DNA of 64,000 nt, from the NCBI GenBank assembly GCA_030544215.1, contig JARZZO010000016.1, positions 41,376,001-41,440,000 on the forward strand, written 5' to 3'. The position numbers were made by a program, and so were the translations under genes. Shown piece by piece: positions 10,280 through 22,009 of the stretch. Position 1 is the first letter of the stretch. Each line of letters starts with the position of its first letter. Below the pieces are notes generated by a model. The model was not told the DNA's origin. It saw only the letters and a program-made list of their open reading frames with translations, and searched no databases. The stretch is from Zantedeschia hybrid cultivar (taxonomy: Eukaryota; Streptophyta; Magnoliopsida; Alismatales; Araceae).

Positions 10280-12740
10280 GCTAATTCTCCATAGCAAAAA
10301 CATCATCTGAACATCTACAAGCCTACATAGGAATTAGGTTCCCAGCTATTGAAGTATAAGATTTATGTCCCATTTAGTGCTTTTGTGGATCATTCTTGAG
10401 ACACTATAATTCATTAAACTTTCACCTACTAACAATGGGTAATTAATACGAGTGCAAACCACATGTTGAACATTTCTATGACTTTAAATATGTAGGCTTC
10501 CTAAGAAGACCAAAAGTGCCTCAAGGTTTATCTCTAGTAATCTTGATGTCTAAATCATAGTAAGAAATGATTTGAAAGAAAAGCTTCTTATAATCATGCA
10601 ACAAACCAAAGTCGTTGTTGTCAATCAAAACATTATATGCATAAGAAACAAGATTATGAACTTACTCATGTTAATATTCAAGTATAGACATTTTGTGATT
10701 GATATTTTCTTAAATACGGTGGGTATGAGTTTCTTATTGAGCTTTATCAACCATATAAACACCATTGGATGATACGGTTGATAAGCTTGATAAATTGTTG
10801 ACAGGATGCTTGCTTAGATCCATAAACGGATTTCTTTAATTTACATTCTAGGTGCTCCTATCATAAAGCATAAAACCTTAAGATTGTTCCATATATACTT
10901 TCTCATCCAAGTCCGTGTTGAGAAAAGTCATTTTCACATTCATCTAATGCAGCTTTAAGTTAAAATATGCTATTCGTGAATAAGAATTTTCTAGAAGCTA
11001 GAAAAAAAACTCTCACGTAGCCATTGCTTTTACTATAAGTGAATCCTTTAACCACTATTTTGGCCTTATTTTGTTCAACTTTATCATTAGAATCCTTCTT
11101 AGCCTTTAATACTCATTTGTTGCTTGTGAATTTGGATCCTTCTAGTATGTCAATGAGATCTTAGGCCTTAGTTCTTATCTATGGACTCAATCTCTTCATT
11201 CATAGCTTCAATCTAGTGAGCAGACATTTCACACTTCATGGCGGATGAAAATGTGACTAGGTCGTTGATGTCCCACCTATCAATCTCATCTTCATGTTCG
11301 TATACAATAAACCTGTTCGAGGTAGTAAATCATATAACCCATTTAGATCTTAGTCTTGGACCTTAATCCACACTTGTGGTGGGTGGGCATCAACTACTAC
11401 ATCTAATAGCTCCCAAGTTTTTTTAGTGGACCAACTATAAGTTTGTTCTTTTGGAATCACTTTGTGAAATGAATATAGAAACATATTATTTGTCACAATG
11501 GTATCTACTTAATTCTAATTTGTCAAAAGAAATCTCTTGAAAGCACATACTCCCACTAGTTTCTCAAGTTTCAAGAAAATTCACTTCCTTCATCTCAAGA
11601 ATGATGAGCACATGTGTTGAACTATAAAACTAATACTCTTCCAACTAATCAATAAAAAAAACCACTAGTTGTTGTAGGGTGAAAGTGAAAGGCCTTCTTT
11701 ATAAGGTTATACAATCTAACCAATTGGACATCAACAAGTGAACATATTGCTTATTGAAGGTTTTCTACAACTCCATAACTCAAAAGGCCTTCATAGTAAA
11801 TTTTATCCAATATATTTGCAGGTGCTTGAAGGCCCCTCTCTTATACAAACAAAGAGTTGCTAGACATCGCCCAAACCTTCTCCTCAATTGTGAAGTTCTT
11901 TATTTCATGCATGCCATTTTGATGTAGACCACTAGGCATAGTATATCGGAGTATGATCCCTTCTTCTGAAATCTCGTTAATGGATCAAGTCTTTGTCCCA
12001 TCCCCATACACTTATCATGATACTTCCACCTCTATTAGGCCTAACTATCTTTATTACTGTTTTTAATTGTTTCTCTAGCTTTATTAAATCTCCAAGTTTG
12101 AAAAATATCCACCTTTTCAAAAGGGCAATAAACGCATATGGAATATCTACCTTTAAGGAGATAAAGATAAATATATTGTGAATAGCCCTCGGTAAAAGAG
12201 ACAACATGCATCTCCCTTGTTAGGTAGGGAGAAAAGGGACCATAGACGTCAATATGAATTGTCTTCAATGTTCTTGAACTTTAGACAACATTTATGTATA
12301 TCTTCAACGTTCATGAACTTCTAGTGCATCTTTATTAAGGGGATGTAATTTATGCAATTCACACATGTCAACGTTGATTACATCAAGAGGCTCAAGAAAT
12401 CCTGTCATCTATCACCTTTTTCATCCCCTTTTGACATAACATGGATGATCTTCCATTCATCCTACTATGCTTCTTATCAATTTCATTCATAACATGTCAA
12501 GTACAAAAGAATTGATCAACATAGCCAAAATTAAGTTTATATAAACCATCACAAAGTAGTCTAATACAAACTATAATTGAGTTTTTAATCAAATTAAAGG
12601 AAGAGTTCCCAAAATTGGAATGGAATCCAAATGAATCAAGTTTATATATCGAGAATAGAAAAGATAAAAGACAAAAAGTGTTATCCATGTGTAGAACAAA
12701 TCTTGCAATCAAGCCTAAAGGTTCCAACATCCTTCACATC
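10280..12740 (-). pseudogene. Decayed Ty1/copia pol (integrase to RT)
   Basis: Read on -, 12268-12041 gives IHIDVYGPFSPYLT and the neighbouring frame gives RPNRGGS, the first Asp block and 'sDRGGE' block of copia integrase. Upstream (12730-12497) NGLYKLNF-like residues suggest the pre-integrase domain. Around 10980-10800 CKLKKSVYGSKQAS marks the RT palm, and LVSYAYNVLIDNNDFG (about 10660-10610) stands where LVLYVDDILLIGND is expected, so the YVDD catalytic motif is destroyed. Almost every 30-60 codons carries a stop. No LTRs were recognised around it. This is much older than the copia element at 39056-47793. Confidence 0.6.
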
Positions 12741-13916
12741 AGAACACACCTAATTTCTTTGTCACCCTAGATTGGTGACCTTCAAAACAGAAAGACCTAC
12801 ATAGATTTGGCAATATCCACAATATAATTAGGCTCAACCCATTGTGCATTCAAGAACATCTGCTAAATGAGACTTATAAAAAGCATAAGAGGAGGCGATA
12901 GCCATCATCTCCGTGATGTACTCCTAAATGCTGCTTATTTCAATATATTTCACAAACGATAGGCTAGCCATAAGAGTCCAACACCCCCAACCACCTCTAT
13001 GCTCACCAACAAAACTATAGCCAAAAAGACATAGAAAGGATAAAGAGGAATGGACAAAGAGGCTAAGAAAGAGATAGAAAAGAATAGAAAACAAGAAAGA
13101 GTATCCTTGGCATGCCATTTTTGACAAGTTCCCTTGCATCAAGGATGATTAAAAAGAGGCTATAGAGAGTTACGCGCCCTTTAAACATGTATGATTCCCA
13201 CAGTAGGGAAGAGGCATACAATGCAAAACCATACAATTCCATAGGCCAGTGTTTCACTTAATAGAATCGCATTGACCTTAACATGCAAAGATTACTGTCC
13301 AAAGTTGATTGTCATAAGTTCCAACCAAAAGAACAATTATAAGTTGCAACTAATAGAACAATCTTACTCTAGAGTCACATGATTCGATCTCAAATATTTC
13401 CTCGACATTGTTCAACCTTTTGTACTAAGATAGTTTTGCCAATAAGATAATCGTGATAAACTATACTTGAGATCACATGAAAAACACATGGTTAGCAATT
13501 TGAATAGAGGCTGTCTATGACAGGGCTCACATTTTTTAGGAGTAAAATAGCAAAATTGAGGAGTCAAATGATAACCGAAGGTGTAAATGAATCAGTTGTC
13601 TTTTTATTAGTCACTAACAAGAGAAAGTTCTTAAAACATGAAGTTCATTTAAATGCCAATGAAATCAAGATTTCAATATTGCTAAGCAAAGAAATTATGA
13701 TGTCATCTATTTATAGAAAAAAATGAGAAAATAGAATGATTGCGTCATTCCTAATCAAAATTTTATAGAAAATCTATAGTTCTCTATTTGTAGAAAATAA
13801 AATAAGGAAATAGAATGATTGTGTCATTCCTAATTAAAAGTGTTTCCCGCTATGTATAAGACATAACAGCTTTACAAACCAAATATAATGTTGCTAGGAA
13901 AGAACAACATACAAAT
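12741..13916. other. AT-rich stretch without recognisable gene
   Basis: I see no supported coding region. Two similar segments near 13725-13780 and 13800-13840 share ATAGAATGATTG(C/T)GTCATTCC, a short direct repeat. It is probably decayed retrotransposon sequence. Confidence 0.4.
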
Positions 13917-14484
13917 TGATAGGTGGCAGTTTGGCACGGCCCAAATACCAACGGGCCAGCCCACTTGATAGAGCCCCTAGGCCCATATTTGCTCTCCCCC
14001 CCCCCCCCTAAAAAGAAGGGGGAGAATCGACAGCTGCCGACTGGCGCGATCCTATACCTACCCAACTAGGATCCATCTCCCCTGCAGAGACCTAAGTCGG
14101 CCATGCTGTGCATGGGAAGAATCCATGTTGTATCCAAACTTCCTTCAAGATGATCCTCCTTTCCTGATAAGGGCAGAACTTACTGAGTTTTCCGAAGTGT
14201 ACGTTTGTTGCTCGGACTAGGAACCACCCCTCGGAAGGACTCCTTACCCGACTATTATATAAGGCCCCGTACTCCTGCGGGCACAAGTATTTTCGCTAGA
14301 ACCCAAGGTTTTGCAGCTTTCCCTCCAACCTCTCCAGCCTTCTGACTTAGTCATCAAAGGGGGCTCCCACGGACCGCTGTCGGGGGCCTTCTGACGGTGT
14401 TCTTTTTACAGGGACTACTTAGGGATATCCCTCTGATCGGAGATTGAAGGCCCTGATCGTAGTAGTAGAGATTTTGATCCATCA
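13917..14484 (+). mobile_element. Probable 5' LTR of Tat-like element C (568 bp)
   Basis: It starts TGATAGGTGG and ends GATCCATCA, giving TGAT...ATCA ends as in element B (TGATG...CATCA). It contains several GGCCCA/GGGCC motifs and a C-rich run at about 13997-14008. A primer-binding-like site follows after five bases and a gag frame starts at 14508. The left boundary is inferred from the terminal dinucleotides only. Confidence 0.55.
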
Positions 14485-14489
14485 ACTTT

Positions 14490-14506
14490 TGGCGCCGTCT
14501 GTGGGA
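14490..14506 (+). other. Primer binding site of element C
   Basis: TGGCGCCGTCTGTGGGA lies just inside the LTR. The same TGGCGCCGTCTGTGG string follows the 5' LTR of element B at 47930. It is the usual Tat-type tRNA primer site; I do not assign the tRNA. Confidence 0.75.
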
Positions 14507-14507
14507 A

Positions 14508-14767
14508 ATGAACCAAGAAGCCACGACAAGAGGCAATCACAGCAGGGCGTCCAAGAAAAAAGAAACTGCGGGCGAGGGAGTAAACCTCCCTCCCCCACCT
14601 CCACCTCCTCTGGTTATTGATGTCCACCTTCCACCGAGACCTCCTAACGACAAGAATCGCCAAGCAGAAGGCACCGACCTCCGGTATTTAGTCGACCTAA
14701 TCCATCGGTTGAAAGCGAAGGTCGATCGCCTCGAAGAGGACACGAGGCGCAGGGGGCGCGAACGAAC
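14508..14767 (+). pseudogene. Gag N-terminus of element C (before the solo LTR)
   Basis: An ATG two bases after the primer site opens a frame with a Lys/Arg-rich start, a proline run and a short charged helix (VDRLEEDTRRRGRERT). This is the usual position and composition of a Tat gag start. The reading frame is cut at 14767 by the solo copia LTR and resumes at 16320 after the CGAAC target duplication. Confidence 0.7.
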
Positions 14768-16319
14768 TGTTGGGATCGCTGTGTCGGGATCCGATCCTAA
14801 GATGCAGCAGAATATAACTTTCGGGATCGGATCTGCCCCGTTTCGGTCGTTAAAATTAAACCGGTGTAAATCGAATTTACCTTGCGCGGATTCGAATCCG
14901 CGTCCGTTTTCCGGTTCCGTCGGAGCGATGCCGCAAGTCGCGCAGATGCATGTCCTCTAGCGGTATCCACGCGGTTCTCCTCGCGATGGATCGTCCTCGC
15001 TTCCTCGCTCACTACGGCGTTCGAAGATCCCGTCTGACTGCGCGTAATCCGACACGACATGCGGATTCGGAATCCCCGTCGAACGGAAGGTGGAGTAGTT
15101 GGGAACCGCACGCCCAAAAGAGAGAGAAAGTGGGGAAGAACGAATGACGGCTAGGTCAGGGTTGCTGGCCCCGGACGTAGAATCCGTTCTTTTATAAGAA
15201 GTCTGTTTGCGATTTTTCATAAAAACCCAAACTTATCCGAAATCTTGTCGGATTATCTATCGACTTGAAAACCATTTGCGTGGGACCCTCTAGGCCTAAA
15301 TACCAGTCCATTTAATAGCCCATTAAGTCCAGTAACCCTTTACTGACCCACTGAATTAATTAATATCCTTATATTCAATTAATCAGCCGAATTTAATGTC
15401 CCATATTAAATTCGGACGGACTGCCGATCACGTTGGATGCCAAGCAACATCGCGTGATCCTGGATGACACTGGGGTTATAGCAACCCTCTATTGGAACCT
15501 TTTTGTCATCGGTTAGCGCGCAGATATAATCCTTCATCCGTGCAATGTTCCCGAATCGACCTAGGGCATGGTTTACTGTTAAACCCTATTTGGTCGATTC
15601 ACTTGAATCAGATGCCGCTAATCTGAATCTGATAACTCCTTATCGATTACAGAGTCCGCCCTGGCCAGGGACTTTAAGCGCATCATTTCCGGAACATTCT
15701 CTCTCAAACTACCGAGAGCGGATGATCCCGTATTGAACACACAATTATCTTCGAGGGCATTTCCCTGAACCCGATCGCTTGACTTATTGATAACACATGG
15801 TTAGGGATTCGTTCATCAAGGTCAAAGCTCAGAAACCTACCAACAAGACATCTTTGGAGTCTCAGGTCCAAGGATCATCCACGCAACCGTGACAAATGAA
15901 TCGAGCTGGTTAACAGTGAGGTGATTACCATCCAACGATTCATAGTCGGATCAGTTCAGTGAACTCATTCACCAATGAGCACCCATAGGTTCAGCATAGT
16001 GTCTCCACACAAGTGACTTATGGGATCAGTCACCCTCATCATATGAGCTGAAGTAACCTATACTAGTCTATCCGGATGTTCGATGTCCTATCTCAAACAT
16101 CCTATGACTAGGAACAATTAAGAACATGTGTTTATAAGTCTTCGGTCCCGTAATTATGATCTCATCATAATCCGAAGACTGTTGCACATGTTCATGGACT
16201 TCATCGTGATACGATAAACACAGATCGAATTAATTACACACAATGAATTATTGTCAGTTATTAATAATCTGAATAAGTACACAGTATCGGATTGGCTTTG
16301 AGACCATCTAATACTAACA
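14768..16319 (-). mobile_element. Solo copia LTR (1552 bp) with CGAAC target duplication
   Basis: The left end TGTTGGGATCG and right end ACTAACA match the two LTRs of the complete copia element (39056-40607 and 46242-47793), and all three are exactly 1552 bp long. CGAAC at 14763-14767 is repeated at 16320-16324, a perfect 5-bp target duplication. No internal sequence remains, so the element was reduced by LTR-LTR recombination. Orientation is -, as judged from the complete element. Open frames inside it are not genes. Confidence 0.95.
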
Positions 16320-18340
16320 CGAACAGCTAGCCTCACGGGGAGTCGTCAAAACGTAGAAGACCTGGTACAAGTTGTACCACCACCCCCATCGGGTGGTCCC
16401 GTCTTCCCAAAGGAGAAGCGGCCTTTACTCTCCGACCATGCGGATCAAGGTTAGTCGCGCGAGCGATAGGCCCCAGAATGGCCCTCAGTGTGAGGGTCGC
16501 ACGGCCCAACAAGAAGCTTCGCCCAACCTCGGACCAAATGCTCACGCCACAAATGACAGGACGAGGACTTCAACAATAGCAACACTTCCCCTCGGAGGTC
16601 CTCCAGTCGAGACTGCTCTTCTCTCGAGCTTGACGACCTCGTCTCGGAACAGGCATGACGGGACTAGCCGTCTATCTCCACGAGAGCGGAGGGTGCAAAG
16701 GTTAGAAGAACAGGTAGAAAAGCTACTCTGACAAGATCGAAAGTCTATCCTAGAATATTCATGGGAGCGGACATGTTGTTTACTAGGTAGGTGCTGGAGA
16801 GACCTCTCCCCCCACAATTCCGCATGCCCACTTTGAAGACTTACGATGACATGAAGGACCCAGATCATCACTTACAGATGTTTGAGAGCACGTTTTCGCT
16901 TCTAAATGTACCGGACGAAATCAAGTTATGAACCTTCCGAACAACGTTAAAGGGGGGAACTTGGCAGTGTGTCCGACAGCTTAAAGCCAACTCCATTGAC
17001 AAGTTCAAAGAACTACGGCGTTCCTTCCAGAATAATTTTGCCATCGGCAGGCATATGCCGGTAACCATATCCTCTCTGGCGTCTCTGCACTAGAAAATGG
17101 ATGAGTGATTACGGAGGTATTGGGCACATTTTCATGTGGATGTGTCTAATGCCACGCAGTATTTCATAACAAGGATAATCAATCAGCATGCTCAGTTGAG
17201 CTAAGCAAGGAGCTTCCGGTCGACCTTTAGAACTTTGTAAGGAAGGTTATCCAATGCATTAACAACAAGGAGTTGCTCCGTGTATGTAAAACGTACAAAA
17301 CCGCCCAGATCTCAAGGGTAAGACCAAAGACCAACCAGCTTTCAATCGGAACAAATGGCGACTAGAACGAGACCGGCTTGGTCGACCCCACAAGGATCAG
17401 TGCCAAGAACACATAAAAGGCAATGTGACCAGTTCTCCGACTTGCGAGAAGAAAATTACATAATGTTAAACATGACGATCCACTGCATTCTTCTGCAAAT
17501 TAAAAATTAGGGCTATGTGTACTGGCTCAAAAAGATGAAACCAGTCCCAGCGGCTGACGGAATAGGAAAGTTCCTTGCCTTCCACAACGAACATGGTCAC
17601 TTTACTTCTGAGTGTTATGACCTCAGAAGAGAAATTGAAGACCTCATCAAGCGGAAATATTTGAAAAGGCACATCGCTCACGGTGGAGAGTGAGAGCATC
17701 GACAGGGCACCAAAGATAGCAATCAGTCCTCCCTGCCTGCAAACCCAAAGCGGCTAACCCCTTCCAATCAGGTCATCCATATGATCTATGGAGGAACATC
17801 CAACAGTGGAAACAGCAACAAGAAGAGCCGAAACTACGCCTCCAAAATTCAGAGGTCTACGTGGGAGGTCGCCTCAGTCATCCGCCTGACCTTGATGAGG
17901 GAGCCCATTACCTTTTCTGATGAAGACCTTCAAGGTATTGTGCTTCCCCACAATGACGCCTTAGTAATTGAGGTTGGCGTTGCATGTTATTGAGTCAAAA
18001 GGGTTTACATAGACAACGGCAATTCTCTGGATATCCTCGTTCCTTGCCTGCTTCAAACAGCTCGAGCTAAACCTGTCTAGTATGAGGAAGGTCCGAACCC
18101 CGATCTACGGCTTCAGCGGCTAGCCGATAACTACCAAAGGACAAATAACTCTCCATCTTATGCTAGGGACCCTTCCGTTGACCGTGACCCAAGAAATCGA
18201 GTTTACGGTGGTGGACGTGCCCTCGACCTACAATGTTATCTTGGGAAGAGTAAATCGGGCGGTTTCGTGTCGTCCCCTCCAATCTCCATCAGAAACTCAA
18301 ATTCTTAACTGAAGAAGGAATCGGAGAAGCATGTAGGAAC
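16320..18340 (+). pseudogene. Gag and protease of Tat-like element C
   Basis: At about 16800-17100 the frame reads LPPQFRMPTLKTYDDMKDP and FKELRRSFQNNF, the core of a retrotransposon gag (capsid) domain. About 17580-17680 gives AFHNEHGHFTSECYDLRREI, the His/Cys region that precedes protease in Tat elements. At 17940-18260 HNDALVIEVG, VYIDNGNSLDIL and NVILGR mark an aspartic protease; the active-site triad is DNG rather than DTG/DSG. Many stops and frameshifts are present. No RT or integrase follows: after about 18340 homology fades and a tandem array starts, so most of pol is missing. Confidence 0.75.
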
Positions 18341-18569
18341 TAGAACGTCGCTCGACATACATACCTAGTGGCCACCAATGACCAATTGAAGAAACTTGTC
18401 ATAGCGGCGTAAGCCAAGCTACAAACCCTCCCTTTTTTCCCTTATTTGAATAAAGAGGGCAAAAGCCCTTAGTCAAAATTTGTTCTTAGGAGACTCTTAG
18501 ATATTTTTGCTCTCAATAAAGTTCTTTCATTTCCCACTATGTTGTGCATGATGATAATGCTCCAAAAGG

Positions 18570-19115
18570 GACATGTCACTATGCAGAGAAGGGACTCCCC
18601 ACCCAAAGATGAGATAAAACTTAATCGATCTACTACCTTTATCGAGTCGAATCTCGTAGAGAAAGGACTCTCCACCCGAAGATGCGATAAAACTCGATCG
18701 GTCGGTCTACTACCTCTACTGAAAGGGTCCCCACACGAAGATAGGATAAAACTTGATTGGTCCACTACTTCTACCGAGCCTCGTCTCGCAGAGAAGGGGC
18801 CCCCCACCCAAAGATAGGATAAAATTCAATCAGTCTAATATCTCTGTTAAGCCTTGTCTCATAGAGAAGGGACCCCCCACCCGAAGATGGGATAAAACTC
18901 AATTGATTTACTACCTCTATCGATCCTCGTCTCGCAGAGAAGGAGCCACCCATTTAAAGATAGGATAAAACTCGATTGATCTTCTTTGTCGAGTCTCAGC
19001 TCGCAGAGAAGGGACACCCCACCCGAAGATGAGATAAAATTCGATCAGTCTACTACCTTTGTCGAGCCTCGTCTCGCAAAGAAGGAATTCCCACTCGAAG
19101 ATGAAAAAATGAAAA
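18570..19115. repeat. Tandem repeat, about 73 bp x 8
   Basis: Units are recognised by (C)AGAGAAGGG..CCCCACCCGAAGATG.GATAAAACTCGAT and start near 18585, 18658, 18720, 18790, 18863, 18936, 19005 and 19078. Units are diverged and one is shortened. Such arrays are common near the 3' part of Tat elements, but this one could equally belong to the leader of the Athila-like element on its right. Open frames across it come from the repeat. Confidence 0.85.
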
Positions 19116-19488
19116 TTAGTTAACTGAAAATAGAAAAAATGAAGCAAGAGGGAAGGACAGGGTCTTACCTCAAAAGTCCAGAAAAAAATATTTTTTTGAG
19201 TCCTTTTCCTGATTTTTCTGTGTTCTTTCTGTATTTTTTGGACAGATTTTTTAAATTTCCTACTATTCTCCACCTCTTTCAAAATCTGATTTTTGCAAGC
19301 TTCTCGAGGCAGAGCAACAGCCAGCACCAGCCATCACCTGTGAAGGACTCCTTTTTTGTTTTTGAATTTTTTAAATTTTTTTCTGATTTTTTTTGCACAC
19401 AAAAAAATGTTAGTTTTGATGTAAATACAAAAACACAATATTATCAAATCCAAAAATCATCAACCTCCCCGGCAATGGCACCAAAAAT
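19116..19488 (-). other. Leader and primer binding site of an Athila-like element
   Basis: On -, TGGTGCCATTGCCGGGGA (19483-19466) lies five bases inside the LTR end and differs by two bases from the Athila-type primer site TGGCGCCGTTGCCGGGGA as I recall it. The A/T-rich sequence beyond it (rich in AAAAAAT runs) resembles an untranslated leader. No coding domain is recognised. Confidence 0.55.
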
Positions 19489-19913
19489 TGATGCTTTGAA
19501 AAATGCATCATTAAACATTCCAAGCATTAATCTCAAATTTCGAACTCACAAAAGATTTGGAATATGTAACACAATGTTGAGAATAGGTCGATTCCACAAG
19601 GAGGTTAAGTTTTAAGATTTAAAAATCTTGACTTTAATAAAAATTTAGAGTTGAAATTTTGAATTTTTTTTAAGAAAACAGCAAGAAATTGATTCTTAAA
19701 TGCCTAGTTAGAGCCTAAAATAATAACTAAAATGCAAATCTACTCTTAACTTTACTAACTTGAACATGAAAAGAATTAAATCCAGAAAATAAAAAAGAGA
19801 ATAACTACCCTTAGAAAAAAAAAAGAGAGAGGCTCCAAGAGTGGAAAAGAAAAATGAAATTAAAATCAACTTCACTACATTACAAAATGTAAAGAAGATT
19901 ACAAAGTTGTTTA

Positions 19914-20189
19914 AAGAAGAAAATGAAAATACAATGTACAACACTATGATCTAAAGAAGAGAAATAAAGCAAAACGACACTAGAACTAAGAAAGAATGAG
20001 AACAATAAAAAAAACTAGAGAGGTGCGGTTGGTGCAGATCGAGAGGATGGTAAGAAGAAAATGAAAATACAATGTACTACACTATGATCTAAAGAACAGA
20101 AATAAAGCAAAACTACACTAGAACTAAGAAAGAATGAGAACAATAAAAAAAACTAGAGAGGTGCGGTTGGTGCAGATCGAGAAGATGGT
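19914..20189. repeat. 138-bp tandem duplication inside the Athila-like LTR
   Basis: The segment beginning AAGAAGAAAATGAAAATAC at 19914 is repeated from 20052 with only a few differences (for example GTACAACAC versus GTACTACAC). It is a recent local duplication. Confidence 0.9.
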
Positions 20190-20701
20190 AAGAGTGACGC
20201 TAAGGGGAACTCCTCCTCCAAGATGCAGCAAGGTCTCCTTCTCCAAGTTGAAGCTAGCCAAGGAAGAGGTGTGATAGGGAGAGAGAAAGAGAAAGAGAGG
20301 TAAGTGTTATAGTACTTGCAGTACTATAGATGCTACATTACCCACAGATGCTATAGCAAAGAGAGAGAAAGAGAGAGAGAGAGAGAAAGATCTAAAGCTA
20401 AATCTAAAAATAAACAAATTCCCCTCTAAATGAGGATGCCAAGAGTTTTTTATAGAACTTGGAGAACTTTTTAAAATTCAAACTTTGGCTCCACTTTGAA
20501 ATTTAATTTTGAAAGATGGGAATAAATCACTTCCTTGATTTAAGAAGATCTTTTACTCAATTCAAGGAGATCCATTTAATTTGAATTTTAAATTTTAGTT
20601 TTAAAAATGATTCTCCTAGATTTTCTCCCTTCTTGAATTTTGAACTTCAAATTTCCCCCTCCATTCTTTTTTTTCACCTGTAAAAATAAACAATTAATTA
20701 G

Positions 20702-20785
20702 TGCTATCATCAAGGATTGAACTCTAGTCACCCAGGTAAGGACCAAGTAGCCTAACCAACTAGACTACAAGCTCTACATGCACTA
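20702..20785 (-). other. tRNA-like segment (box A and box B)
   Basis: On - the order is TAGTCTAGTTGG (box A-like), then about 35 bp later GTTCAATCC (box B-like). The flanking sequence does not fold into a clean acceptor stem by eye, so this is more likely a tRNA-derived SINE head or a decayed tRNA than a working gene. Confidence 0.4.
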
Positions 20786-20936
20786 ATTCTTAGAAGAAAT
20801 TATTAATTTGTATAAAAAACACAAAATGAATCTATCAATGAATATTAAGAGAACTTACTAGATAAAATAGTGATTTCTATGTGGTTAATTCCATTAAACT
20901 AATGAAAATAATGTCAATAAAATATGAATTATCACA

Positions 20937-21715
20937 CCCCCAATTTACTCATTACTAGTCTATTAGCAATGCAAATAAAGAAAAAATAGGACTATCAAGA
21001 TTTTAAGAATATCATGTTTCACTTCAAGAGCACCATTCATAGAAAATCATAAGTTGTTACCAACCGTAGCAATAAGCTGCAAAAGTAAATTTCATCAGTT
21101 CATGTGGACAAAAAGTTTCTCAGAAATATATATAAAATATCATAACACTTGTATGTGTGTGATTTAGTTCCATAAGCAAGTATCAAGATAATGTGTCCTT
21201 TACTTCTCATCTATGTTAGGTAGCTTTCAATTCTACCCACCCCTAATTAGAACTATGGTACGAATGGCTCAAACATATATTTTTTTTTTATAGAACCATG
21301 GTGGGTATCTCTGGAACATATGTTCCTCCTTTCTCATTTTTAAATAGGGTGGAACGCATCAATTCTTCTCCATGTTGGTTATTCGACCATTGACATCGAA
21401 GAGGCCCTTAAAAATGATGTAACTTTCTTTTATTGAGGTATCTATGAAACATACGTTCCTCCTTTCTCATTTTTAAACGGAGAGGAATGCATTAGTTCTT
21501 CGCTGTGTCGATTATTCGACCATTGACACTGGAGAGACCTTTTCCCTTTTTTTTTCAATGAAGCTATTATCCTTAACAATTTCACAATTGACATCCGGCA
21601 ATTAAGGATATTTAGAATTGAAAGTTACTTAATTTGGCTGAGAAGTAAAAATCTCAAAATCCTCATCTACTAGTTTCATTAGTGTGCAAATGAAATCTTT
21701 AAGTGCTCTCAAACT
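20937..21715. other. AT-rich region right of the Athila-like LTR, with a direct repeat
   Basis: No gene is seen. If the LTR call is right, this is the 3' internal end of an Athila-like element on -. It holds two diverged copies of about 110 bp (21304-21415 and 21437-21545) sharing ACGTTCCTCCTTTCTC-like and TTATTCGACCATTGACA-like blocks. Confidence 0.45.
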
Positions 21716-21935
21716 TTAGGTGTATCATAAGGAAGGGTTTGAGAACATAACTCACTACTATGCACCTAAGCGACAAAATATTGAAAGGGCTTGGGATGTT
21801 TGGAGACGTAGGGCGGATTACAATCCATTTCAACATTTAGCCTGATTGGCAGGTCCTGGGCCTTCTTGCCTTCTTTTGGATGGTTTTGAAGTCTTTCTTG
21901 ATGTATTTCAAAAGGGATTAGTGTGAACTATTGGA
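21716..21935 (+). pseudogene. Unidentified coding-like fossil
   Basis: One + frame has few stops and reads YYAPKRQNIERAWDVWRRR and LLLDGFEVFLDVF. I do not recognise the family with confidence; the string could be part of a LINE ORF1 or of another element. It sits directly left of the LINE. Confidence 0.3.
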
Positions 21936-22009
21936 TAAAACTCAATAGGTATTTGTCATTGCCTCACTGAACATGTCATAACCATAATAATTATAACCAG
22001 TTGCTAGAA

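Larger units (their letters stand above)
19489..20936 (-). mobile_element. Athila-like LTR (about 1448 bp)
   Basis: On - the LTR would start TGTGATAATTC right after a purine run AAATTGGGGG (20946-20937) and end AAGCATCA before the primer site at 19483. Thus it has a polypurine tract on one side and a primer site on the other. It contains a 138-bp tandem duplication and a tRNA-like segment. Only one LTR of the pair was found. The family call rests on the primer site and purine tract. Confidence 0.5.

Noticed and set aside
13250..13850. Possible copia LTR or MITE in the AT-rich stretch
   Set aside because: Only a short direct repeat is visible; no terminal repeats, purine tract, primer site or target duplication could be found.
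14950..15220. Frames repeated at 14950, 39245 and 46431, which look like a conserved gene family
   Set aside because: The conservation reflects three copies of the same 1552-bp copia LTR, not a protein.
18570..19115. Possible CRISPR-like array (regular repeats)
   Set aside because: Repeats are about 73 bp, contiguous, diverged and without unique spacers, and the DNA is plant nuclear.
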